Below, piece after piece: positions 1 to 11,764 of a stretch of DNA of 64,000 nucleotides. Both the position numbers and the translations under genes were made by a program. Source of the DNA: Eremophila alpestris peregrina (Eukaryota; Chordata; Aves; Passeriformes; Alaudidae); contig WMCF01000029.1 of the NCBI GenBank assembly GCA_009792885.1, forward strand, positions 7,479,499 through 7,543,498, read 5' to 3'. The notes under the pieces are model-generated. The model had not been told where the DNA came from. It saw only the letters and a list, made by a program, of their open reading frames with translations, and did not search any database. How positions within the stretch are numbered: position 1 is the first letter of the stretch; each line of letters opens with the position of its first letter.

Positions 1-1784
1 ATTCAAGTTTTGGGTTTTTATTAAGGAGTTTAACATCAAAAGTACTGCTTGTATTTTAAAGTCTTACTTTACAAGAGCAGTAACCATGATGGGTTTTATT
101 CATTGGTTTGCATGTTCATTTATGGACACAGTTATAAATGACATGAATGGAATTGCCTGCAAGTTAATTTGGCCTATTATTTTTATTTCTAAATATATAG
201 GTACCATTGGAGAAAAAAAGAAATGTACTTGCCAGTAGTACAGAAAGTTTAGTAAGAACTGGTGGTTGGTGATATAGAGCAGCCAAAGTATTGTGATACA
301 GAAACAATCTATTGGAAAACTCCCCTCTAATACTGCTCACTGCTCTTTATACTCTATCCCAGAAAAGAAAGTCATTGAGAACAAAATTTAAGATATTATG
401 CAAAATATATTATTAGTTTAATAAGCAAAGATATCTTTTTGTCAGAGCCTGAAAAAGGCACTGTTTGATTTAGACTAGAGATTAGGACAAGGCAAAAGGT
501 AGGTAATAGAGGAGACGAATCAAACAATCAGAAATGTTTTTTTCTTTTTGTTCTGTGACAAGGCAAAATTAAGTCTGAAAGAACAGAACAATTAAGTATT
601 TATTATCTTAGCAAAAGCATAAGTCATCTGTAGAATTAATTGCTACCATATATGATCAAACCATTACTTTAGTGGGGTTCAGAACTGGATTTTATTTTTG
701 CAGGGGTAGCAGGCCCTTCTGTAATCTTGCTAACAGTAAATTTCATTTCCCTGCCATATTGTAAATGTACTTCTATCAGAAGAGTGTTTAGAAGAAATAT
801 CTTCTAGAAAGAGTTTGCTCTTACTGAAGTCCAAAGCTAAGGCAGCTGTGCTAAAACAGGTAGTACACCCCACAAATTCTACAGGGCTGATGCAGGAAAA
901 TAAAATCTGTGCTGCTCTGCAACATCTGCACTGCTTTACAAGACAAAAAATGCAGATTAAAATGACAGCATATGAATGACTATAGCCTACACCATATTTG
1001 CCAAGGTAATCCTGCAGCATTACCTGAAAAATTTCAGAACTCAGTGAATCCTTGTCTACTGGTTCTGCCTTCTATCAGGATTTCTGTTCCACTGTGCCAA
1101 CTACTCCCATGGCTTTAGTAGGACACAATCAATCAGCTGTTCCAGCAATCATTTGGTCCTTTATGTGCACTGAGTCTTATCTCTTCTTTTCTTCTCAAGG
1201 CTACTTTCTCAACTCTAAAATAAAGGAGTAAAGTAAAAATACTGATTGGAAGTTTCTGTATGTATCTTACATTTATAATGTCCCTAGAAACCACTTATGT
1301 GATTTTGTATAGAAAATAAAAACACTTTGACTTTTCACCAGATTATATTTCAAAATAATATAGTAAGGTTTAAATTAGTTATTTAATGTTAAAAATGAAA
1401 CACTTTTTGTCCTAGCATTACTGAATAGGTTTGGGGGTTTTTTTCTCATGATTTAAATACCACAGAATATCTTAAATATGTTTTCTGATAGATCTGGGGC
1501 AGCAAAGCCCTTCTGGACATTTATCTCTGAGATTACATTGAGAGGAATAAACAGCTGTCGGGAATATAAATGCTAACTCATCAGAATGCTGACTCAGTGC
1601 TGGAGAAATCAAAATATGTTCATCTACTGCAGAGGTAACATGTCATATACCAACTAGTCATGTTTTATCTTGGCCAACTATAAAACCAGTTGCACAAAAT
1701 TGCTGGAACAGGGGAGTGGAAATCAAATTATAAATGGGAATAATTTTAAGGTCTTTGTGAAGATCTGCCATATGACCATAAAAA
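1..1784. other. AT-rich intergenic DNA, no gene seen
   Basis: AT-rich non-coding sequence. The only sizeable open frame (minus strand, 730-1020) has no recognisable domain. It does have a fair acceptor-like tract on the minus strand near 890, but no convincing donor. I see no CpG cluster, RNA gene or recent repeat here. Confidence 0.5.
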
Positions 1785-2068
1785 TAGAATAATAGAATAG
1801 TTTGGGTTGGAAGGGACCTTTTAAAGGTCATTTAGTCCAAGCCTCACTGCAGACCAGGTTTCTCTGAGCCCATCCTGCCTGACCTTGGCTGTTTCCAGGG
1901 ATGGGGCATCAACCACCTCCCTTGGCAACCTGTGCCAGTGTTTCACCACCCCCACTGTAAAAAATTCCTTTCTTCTATGCTATCTAAATTGACCCTGCTT
2001 CAGTTTGAAACCACTGCCCCTTGTCCTGTCACATCAGGCCTTGCTAAAAAGCTTGTCCCCATCTAATA
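1785..2068 (-). mobile_element. CR1 LINE, 3' tail fragment, antisense
   Basis: The stretch begins with AATAGAATAGTTTGGGTTGG, then AAGGGACCTT and AAAGGTCAT. Further on come GATGGGGCATC, CAACCTGTGCCAGTGTTTCA, and finally CACTGCCCCTTGTCCTGTCA. These are landmarks of the reverse complement of the avian CR1 3' untranslated tail, in the correct order. CR1 is a non-LTR retrotransposon whose copies are usually truncated at the 5' end, and this one keeps only about 280 bp. It carries scattered substitutions, so it is not young. Orientation is minus. It has no coding capacity and no clear effect on the neighbouring sequence. Confidence 0.9.
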
Positions 2069-2142
2069 ACCCCAAAAGTAACCAGGATATGTTTGTTGGT
2101 CACCTTCAGTGGCAAAATCTTCTACTCTTCTAGGATTGAAGA

Positions 2143-2179
2143 GATAATTCAAGAGACAAGGATTGTCTCTTGAATTATC
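2143..2179. repeat. Perfect 17-bp inverted repeat with 3-nt loop
   Basis: The left arm GATAATTCAAGAGACAA (2143-2159) is followed by GGA and then by its exact reverse complement TTGTCTCTTGAATTATC (2163-2179). The stem is perfect and the spacer is only 3 nt. It lies about 75 bp from the CR1 fragment. Such a foldback may come from a template-switch error during replication. It is too short for a normal microRNA precursor. Confidence 0.9.
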
Positions 2180-5100
2180 ATCTGATTTAAGGTCCACTTC
2201 TGCTTTCTCTGCAAATAATAGAATTTCTTTGTTTTGTTGAAGCAGAATTTAGCAATGAAGGCCCTGAATCCTCTCCAATGCCATATTAAGCATTAATATT
2301 AAAATTAAAGACATTGGTTGGTCCAATTTTGACACTAAGTACAAGCTGAATGCTGCTGAGTTTTTGTACTAAGATTTATTAAGGGTGGAAATCTGTTACA
2401 GGAGAAAATAATTGTATTTTACTGAATATACTGATGATCTGCCAACAGATGTGAGAAGGTTGGAGTTTTTTTTCAGGCTTTGATCTGGTGATAAATTCTG
2501 TTAGGAAAATAACTGCAATCTAGACATTATTTCAGGACTTTTTCTCCAGACTAATTTTATCTTTGATACTTTGGGTCAGCTCTCTTGACTTCAGCTGAAG
2601 CTCTCTGTACTCTGTGGTGAAGATTTTGGCTCAGTCTGAAGTTTTATCCAAGCAAGTACTGACCTGGACTAGTATGCTTTTCTGGTGGAACAAATTACTT
2701 TACATTTAATGCATTTCTTGCTTAATATTTCAAAATCATACATACCTGTGAATGAATGTCTATATATTCCTGAACTCATTTCTACAGTTGCTGATATTCC
2801 CTTTTGTATTTCCTCAGTGATCTGCATCTGGCACTATTCTGCCAGATATCAAGGTTGATATAAGGCATCAACCTATATCTTCTAGAAGGATGAGCACCTA
2901 GTTCTCTGGATATACACTCTGCCACGGGTCCTGCAGCAATGCTGCAAAGGAAGAATTTGCTTTTCAAAAGTATGACCCTGGGCATTACTCAGCAATGATG
3001 GCTGTCAAAGGGAAAGAGCAAAACACAGCAAAAAAAAAAAAATCTTCTGAAAAACGACATTAAAGCTGAAAAGTCTTTCCATTGAAAAACCCCACTCCTC
3101 TGCGAAAAGAGAATCTAAAAGTGGGGAATCTTAAACACTTCATGCAATGAAATCTTTCTAAAGATAAAAGATGACAGAATACAGCTCTATTTTTTAAAGA
3201 AATCAAAATATTCATAAAGACACACTTCAGCACAAAAGGACAGCCTTCCATTTTTAATTTCATAACTTCAAGCTTAATTCCTTTATTTGATTCAACTCCT
3301 CAAGCAATCAGAATTTCTCAAGTCAGAATCTTTCCAGGCAGCTGAATTTCTCAGCTGGGCTCCCTGATCCTGTGACATCTTTGTCATGCCCAAGTTCTCG
3401 TGCAGTTTCACAAGGGAGCCACGGGTTCTGCAAAACCCAATGCAGAGGCATTGTTTTATTGCCCTAGGTGAAGTAGTCTTGTTTCATAAACTGAGTGAAA
3501 TTTTCCCTGTACTGGCATGTTAGGCCTTCTGGTTCCAAATCATCCAGCTGTTACTAATCTGTTATGTAGCTAGTATCTCTTCCTGCTGTATGAGCTATGA
3601 GCAGCCAGCATTTCTGAATATTTTTATATATCAACATGCTTAATAACCTGTAACATTATAAAATGCACATGCAGATGTTATAGAACAAGACTGCAGCTTG
3701 GCCCTACTTAAGACCACAGCATATCCACTCTTGGTTTGAGAAATTACTTAGTCAAGGTATTCAGTTCCTGGACATATTTTGTTAAAAATCTGTGAAGCAA
3801 CTTTTAGTTACTTTAAAATAATCACCATAGCTTACAAGTTTTACTTGTCCTTAATATATTTAGTCTCCACATTAAAGAAAAAAAAAAAGAAAAAAAAATG
3901 ACCCTCTCTTCATATAATTTTATTTTCCTTTTTTAAATTGCTATAATCTTACAAGAGAAGGTTAAAAGGAACCTTTTCTTTTTACACTCATAGGTACAAT
4001 ATCTCTGATCTTGCCTCCTGACTTATGAAAGATTTGCTGGTTTCAAAGATGGTTATCTCACCCAGACTTTCACATCTGGCACCAGTATCAGCACAGATAG
4101 AAATAATCTGAAGCAACTTAACCTCACATTCTAATTCCAGCTTCTGTTAACAGCCTTTCTTCAGCTGTTCTACTTCCAAATTAGCTTAGGATTTCTTATG
4201 TCATGGTAGTTCTAATCCTTCTAGTTAGGGGCATGTTATCCAGTGGCAGCCCCAGGACTAGATTTTCACCTTATCTGCAAGCATTCTTGCTGTAGAATTC
4301 AGAAAATGATGGATTTGTGTTCATTTTATATTAGCAACTTATTTTCATTGCTGCTGTAAATATAGATGTGATAGTGGTTTATTTCTGAAATAAATTTTTA
4401 CCTCGAGCAGTCCTGCAAAATATAACTTCATTTATGCAGAATTGGCCCATGGCTTCTGATGCCATAGTTCAGCTTTCTGGTTTGTATTTGACAGTGAGCT
4501 TTGGATTTGCTACCAATCTCAGTGAGACAAGCCTCCTCTTCTCAGAGTACTGCCTGGATTACACAATTCTCTTCCATCTTTCCTCTTGACTTTCTACTGC
4601 TCCTTTAATTTACCTCTTGCAATTGTGAAACTATAGGAGTTTCATAAATTTTCCAGGTTCCCTCAACCTTCTGTTGTGAACTTTCTGTTCTGAATTTCAC
4701 ATTCTCTATATCAAGTTTATTCTCTATCCCTTTGGCAATCTGGTCTCTCCTGGGAACGTACACCTTGGGAAATGTTACCCTGCACAAGAGCAGTTAATGA
4801 CTACCCAGGCTCAGCTCTTGCACTTCCATTTGGGAGTCTGGACGATACAGCAATGAAGCCTGATTAAGTATGGTTGGAACTGTGATATTTCTATACAAAC
4901 ATCATTATTTGGGATCAGCTCCTCAAATAAATCTATTGCCTTAGATCTTTCCTTCTTTGAAAGCGATTTTTCTTTAAATCAAATGAGTCTTTCGAATAGG
5001 AAACAAGGTTGATACTCACTAAGGTCTGACTAATCTTTTTGTGATAGCTGTCTTTAAACCCAGCAAACAAAAGTCTGTTTTAAATCAATGTAAACTCTCT

Positions 5101-8100
5101 GAGTAGTAGGAGTGCCAGTGCCGCAGGGTAATAAAAACCTGGCGCAGAGACATTGCTGTCACGGAGCAATGTTTGCTTGTTGCATTAACTAATAACAATA
5201 GATGAATTAATCAGTTTGCTTTTCTTCCTTGCCAACCTGGTAGACTGTGATTAAGTTCCCTACTGCTGGCCATGTTGAGGGGTTTATTTTTGTCTTATTT
5301 GTTTATATGTCTATTTTTCTTTCGCCAATACAATCCTCAATCTATTCTTAGTTCTCCATAGACATCTCCCTACAAGTGTTACTCTTGTTATAAAGAACTG
5401 TGTCAGAACAGCCACAGTCTCCCTTGGGAGGCATTTGATCATTCTTTTTATCTAGATCACTTAAAATCTTCAAAGACCAGCTGTACCTGGGTATTAATGC
5501 TCTTTCAGAACCATATGTTTCCCTTCTGCACAAAACCCATGTAAGGGGGACACTTACATAAAAATCTTGCTGCAAATTATTGCTACTTGCTCCTTCTGTA
5601 GGGGATAAAGGATAAGGGACAAGCAGGAACACATGATTTTAATCAACCCATGGAGGACATAAGAAAGCCTACAGGACATTTAAACATAGCTAGATTTTTT
5701 CCCTCCCTTCCTCCAACCCTCCCCCAAAGTAATGGTAAACACTGCTTGCAAATAACCCCTGTCTGTTCAGCTAAGAAGAAATACAGATAGTTCTTTTGGA
5801 ACCAGGCACAGGCTTTTTGCTCGATGCATTTCTCAATTAGAGAATTCAGAATGTTGTGTTACTGTGCTATCTGTTGCTACAGGCAGCATACAACATATGA
5901 TGGCTGCCTGATAAAGAAACATTAGATTACACATTCAGCCCACTCTGCAGAAGTTTGAAATGTATTTTACATATGGCTTTGGCCCACTGGTTTCCTCTAC
6001 TTTTCACAAGCAAATATGCCATCATTATTAGTAGAGACACAGCAAAATAAAGGCAATATGCAGCAGGCAGGCACAAGAGGATCATTTAAGTTCAAAGTTG
6101 TCTGATTCCCTGGGTTTGTTCATGTTTTTAGTATCATTCTCCTATTCTTCAAGTGAATTTCCTTAAAACTTTACAAAGTTATTACTAAAATATAGGTGAG
6201 AGGATGTGTATTCCTTCTACAAACAAAGGCAAAAAAAGGAACAGTTTTTACAAACCACATTTAAACCTTGTTTATACAAACAGAGCTCAATGATATGGTT
6301 CCATTAATAATTCAGAAGATTACAAAAAGCTGGCATGTGTAAATCAGGTGAGGGTGCTTCTCTTATCTCTGGGTTAAGAGTAAGTAAGAATAATTATATG
6401 TATCACAGTAACTAGCAGTGTCTGGTAAATACAGTGAAATTATAAAATGAAGAATTGTACCTGGGGAGAGGTGAGTTTGCTTCTTCCAGTTGTTGGCTGT
6501 ATGACAAATGCACAGCACAATTTATGAGTAACTTCAGCACTGCTGTTGCTGCAAAAAATGGCAGACAGCATTGTCACTTTGTGTAGGTGATACAAGATGA
6601 ATTTGTTCTTTGTAAAACACTTGCAACAGACTGCAAAGAAAAAATTAGCTTATGATATTGGAGAGGGAAACATCAAAAAAAAGGCATATCACAAGTTAGC
6701 AACAAACTCCATGAAAATGTCTCGAGATGTCTCAATATTGGGCCTGCAGAAGAAGTTAAGATGAAATCTATAGTGCTTTTATATGGGTTGTTTCCTTACT
6801 AGTCTCTTTTTTATTCAGTGCTAGCCAAAACACATGTGAAGGACCAGAATGCCTGTTCAAGGTCTCTTGACTGAAAAAAGCAGAAAATAGTCTTCTCTTG
6901 TACCATCTAGTGAAGGCCAATTGAATTCAAAGGGCAAGTACCTGGTTGCCAGATTAAAGCATGCTAATGACATTTGGAGAAACAAACTGAGGCAGGAGGT
7001 GATAACATTATGTATTGTAGGTTAGGAGAGGATGTGGAGTCATTTTAAAATAATCTATATACCAGAGCAGCAATGTTTGTCACTGGTGCATGTGAACAGA
7101 TAAACATTCTTTGTGCATCGTATGACAATGCCTTTGTAAGGCAAAAGCCGTGTCAGTTATTTTGGTGTTCTTTGCACTGTAAAACACCTATGGCAAAGCA
7201 AATGGAAAATGCAATTTCAATCTGAAGATTATATGAAGATTCAGATAACATTTCTAGCCAGCTCCCCCAGAAAATCATCACTCCTGAGGTTGGAGCTATT
7301 CACCATTATACTCCTTCAGAGATGCCCAATATAAGAGATGACAGACATGCAAATGAGATTCTATGCATTATATTTAGTTATACAATATTCACTTAGAATC
7401 TTAGCTATGACCTTGAATTTGGTTGTATTTGTTCACCAGAGAGAAGCTGAGCTTCAACAGCATCAGATTTGTCATGAGATGTCAGATGTCTACATCAAGT
7501 AGGATGACAAGTAGCTGAGAAATGACATTGGTGCTACCCTAATCTTAAATCCATCAGAAGGATAAAATTCCTTGCAACCAGAACAGTAGCAGGATACTTA
7601 CAGGATAGAACTTTTTTCCTATGCTACTGGACAATTCTATTCCACTGCTATGCTGAATGATTTTTCTCAGTGTGTTTTCCAGCCATTAGAAAATTTTCAG
7701 ATTTGAGTTGTATAAGAGAGTTTAATGTTTTATCTGGTGGAATGCATCGTTTTGTCAACACTTACAGAATTCAGTAGGAATTACATAGATAAATACCTTT
7801 GATCAGGTGACCAGATAAAAGGTGCAATACCATGCTGGTAGCTATGCTTTCAGAATTTGCAGTAGAGATCATTTAAAAATAATGCATCTTACTGAGAGAT
7901 GTGATCATAGGAAAATACAGGAAGGCAAGAGCAGACTCTATTTCTGTTTTGTTCACAGTGTAGATATCACAGTAGTAACATTTCATAAATGCTCAAGACA
8001 GATGGTATGTATGTCTTTTGCATAAGATAACCAGAAACTTATCTATTGAATGGAGTTAATCCAATATCATGTCATCCACCTTAATCTTTGGCTTCAGGTT

Positions 8101-11100
8101 CACAGGAAGCCTTCCCTCTGAACAGTTGCAGAGCTTGTGATTTATTGCTGCTGTCACAGTGATGTGCACAGATCACCAGACTGCATGTGTTTTGCAGTGA
8201 CTACTTGCAAGTGTTGGTATTTTTGCCTTGTTCCTGCAAACATTATGTCTTCTGTCTTCTACAGAGATCTGTGTTTTCTTTTAGTGTCAGTGTACTCTGG
8301 TACACATTCAAACTGGCAGCACTGCAAAACTCTATCTCCAGCCACTGTGAGGCCACTCACAATAAGTGGAACATCATCACTTTTGGCTACTTGAGCAGAT
8401 AAGAAGCTTGGTTTCATTATTTATTTCCATTTGAATATTCACTGCTTTGTATTTGTTCTGTTGTGTGGTCACTGCTTAATTTGTTCTATCTGTTCATTAC
8501 TGAGGTCCAGTAAAGATTTGGAAGAGGGATATCACACTAGATTTGTGTGAGAAATCAGCTGATTTTCTTTAGAGAAGTTCTCTGCATTCTGTAGTGTTTG
8601 TATCTTTCACTTGGGAGTGAGACCAATGAAGAGGTGCTTGAGCTGCTTGGACAGTTTTCTGTAAGATAAGTGCAGTGAGTTTGAGAATGTCCTTGATCAT
8701 TATCCATTAAGCAATGGTCTCTTTTTTCTATGTTCTGATTTTCAAATCTCAGTAGTGCTGCAGATGGTTCTGAGGAAGTGTTTGCACTACTGCAATAAAA
8801 TGAACAGATTTGCTGAGAGGTTCAGGGTGCCAAGAGACATCTCTGTTTATGGCTCTTACAGTTAATCTTCAAAATTTATCCTTTGAATATTATTTTTAAA
8901 AATTCACAGAAAAAAAACCTCTGGCATTCTTTAACTAAAAAACTCAACAAAACATCAGAGCTTTATTTTCATTTCTGTTGCATCCTCTGTTGCTGCTCCA
9001 AAGTCTGGAGAGCCAATGAACAGCTCCCCAGAAACCACAGTGCTGAGTAAGAACCAAGCAGTTCCCTCCTAACTGCTTGGGTGCTCTTTACATGCAGATC
9101 GTGGGCAAATTGATTAGTTGGCAGGAGAGCAAGTGAGCTCTCAAACCTGCTAGTGTGTAATGAGAAAAATAAAAAGTAGTAGGTTATAGAGAGAAGAGTA
9201 ATGATGCTGTAACTGTTAACAGGGTGCATGCTGCCATTGCAGCAGTGCAATCACTGCATGACACATCTCAGGACAGACAGGATCCAGGTCACCTTCAGCA
9301 AATCACTTGGCAGAAATCCTGTTCCCAACACTCACCAAAATGCATGGATTAGACCATGCTATCAGACCCTCACATGGTAGAAAATGATCACTTCCATGTG
9401 GCCTTGTTATTTTATGCCAGCTGAGTACACCTGACCCCAACATGGTCTTTCTCTTTCAAAGCTCCAAGCAAGCGTGTTAAATAATGAGAGGCAAACAAAG
9501 GGAAAGGACAGAGAATATATTGAAATAGAACGTTGTTTCATGTGTTTTGCTAATTGGTTTTTGAAACATGATAGGAAATAGAGATATTAGTATCAGATAA
9601 TACTAATGCAATGGCCAATTTTAAATTGGACAAATAAAATCTGGTCCAACAGGATTGTACAGGCTTCTGTTTTTTTAATGTCTAAAAACAATCAAGGGAA
9701 ATATTATATAAACCAGAAAAATGTTACATAAACTGCCATAACAGCCAAAGCTGAGTTAATTCTCTTTATGTTACCAGACAAAACCTCACTAGTGTATTAT
9801 TTGTGTTATTCTTTTGCTTAAAACCAAGTGACTGCCTTACACCATACCCCACAACTCCAACCCAAAAGTTTGTGCTCTAAGCTGAGGAGCAAATGGCAAA
9901 TTGCTTCATTACCCCCATGTTCTCTTTTGGTGTTGATGCTCTCCCCAGGATGGAAGGCCTTCTGCAATTTGATAGTGTAACATCAGGAATGCCATAAAGG
10001 CAGTTTTATTTTTATACTGGGGCAATTAAAAAAAAAAATTGGTCTACTCACAGCAAATTTGGAGCCAGATCATCTATGCCAAAAGTTGCAATAACTGCAG
10101 TGTATAAAGGAAGCTGGAATTGATTGTGTCTTCTCTGAAGCAGAGGACAGAAATTTGCTTGTTTGATATAAAAATCTGGTTTGTAGCAAGACTGTTGATC
10201 AGCATTTGAATTTTTATTGCTTATAAATAACTGACTAGAATCCAGAAAAGCCTTGACACTGGTTAGTAAAAGATAGATGAATGTAAATCCCTTATGTATT
10301 CAATGCAGTAAAAAACCCAACTTGCTTGATATTCAAAATTACCTGTATCTAGAATTAACAGATCTGTTCTTTCTTTCTACCATATTAGATAGTCTTGAAT
10401 GAAACTAAGAATTGTTTTATATTCTTCATTTACATACACCTGAAAGAATGACATCTTAAATTTTTGTCACATTGAAAATATTGGTCCAAATTAACATAAA
10501 ATATTTTTAATGAAACAAAGTTGAATTGGGATACCCAGACATATATTGTCTGAAGTTAGGCTTTTGTAAATTGAAACATTTCCAAAACTTTGGCTCAGGA
10601 GTTCCTTTAAGTTGATTTCTATCTCTCTCATGTCTTTTTTCAATATATAACCCCCCTTCACACGCACATCCTCAATGGGAGAGCTCTATCTCACTGGAAC
10701 GTTGTAAGTGCTACCTCTGCTGTTTTCTCAAAATTAAAAATTCAGTGACTAAAAGACCAGATCTTGCAGATTCTTAGCAGCATGAAAATATCCATACTGG
10801 GCTTTTGAAAGCTTTGTGGCTGTACACTGTGAGGCAGTACTGCATTTTGAACCTCCAGTAGGATGGGGTGCCATAGCACTAGGGATGGCATCAGCTCAGG
10901 ACTGAGGACAGCAAAAGCAACATCCAGGAGCCAGTCCTTCACCCTGCTGGGTTCAGGCTGATTCCTTCACCACGAGGAGTCCCACATACTCACACACAAA
11001 AAACAAATTCCCTGCAGCATCAAAGATTTTGTTATTACATTAAGCTATATTTTAATTTTTCATTTCCTAATTTCCACCTATTAGGCTTCATTTGTGTATC

Positions 11101-11732
11101 TTATATTTTATGATCTATGAGAATGTTATGAGAGACAGGTGTAAAGTAACAGTATAATCATCTGGGAAATAGATCAGGAATCTGAGCCAAAATTTCATGG
11201 AGGTTTCCCTACACTGCAGTTACAGGAACATTTGGGGTATACCAATACTGAAAAATATTGAGCACTTAGTTTCTTCATCTATGTTGTAGAAGTCCCGTTT
11301 ATCATTTACCATTTTATAATTTTTACTTTCAGTTTTCATTATATCTTTTATTTGGACAGGACAATGAAAAGAGTAGCCTGTAGTCCATCATTTTTTTAAT
11401 TGTTTGTAGTTAGTTCCACCTCTTTCCAGGCCAGAAAAGAGTAATGCTTGAACAGTAATAACATTTTTTGGGTTGAATTGTTTTATTAAAGTTGTATAAA
11501 AAAAAAAGTTTGATTAAAATCAGACTTAGCATGATTTTTAAAACATTTGAATAATTACCATAAACAATATCCCTGTAATGAGCTCCACTGACATTTTTTT
11601 GTGTTCTTTTCATAGCAGATTACTGTATACTTGCCTCTAATTATAGCAAATCCTATTACATTAATTTTCATTGTACTGCTAATCTGATTAAAATAGTATA
11701 ACGTTAACAGTCATCCACATGATAATGAGAAG
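2180..11732. other. Intergenic AT-rich DNA, nothing firm
   Basis: About 9.5 kb of AT-rich sequence with short A-rich and T-rich runs, for example an A-rich tract near 3,880-3,898. Open frames on both strands are short and unrecognised. One minus-strand segment at 4,614-4,779 has good splice-site context and is listed separately. No CpG island or recognisable recent transposon is seen. Confidence 0.4.
4614..4779 (-). other. Candidate minus-strand coding exon, unassigned
   Basis: On the minus strand a tract ending CTCTTGTGCAG precedes an open segment, which is closed by CAAGAG followed by the donor GTAAAT. The 166 nt read as one base plus 55 codons with no stop, including VTFPKVYVPRRDQIAKGIEN. 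The peptide has balanced, protein-like composition with many charged residues. I recognise no family. A second possible exon 0.8 kb upstream on the same strand (5,558-5,595, TTTTAT before GTAAGT) does not share the phase, so no gene model can be built. It may be a pseudo-exon. Confidence 0.25.
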
Positions 11733-11764
11733 AGCTTTATGCACTCTAAGCTTTATACACTCTA
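11733..11764. repeat. 16-bp tandem duplication
   Basis: AGCTTTATGCACTCTA (11733-11748) is followed directly by AGCTTTATACACTCTA (11749-11764), 15 of 16 bases identical. The pair is flanked by TAATGAGAA on both sides. This is a simple local duplication with no sign of function. Confidence 0.85.
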
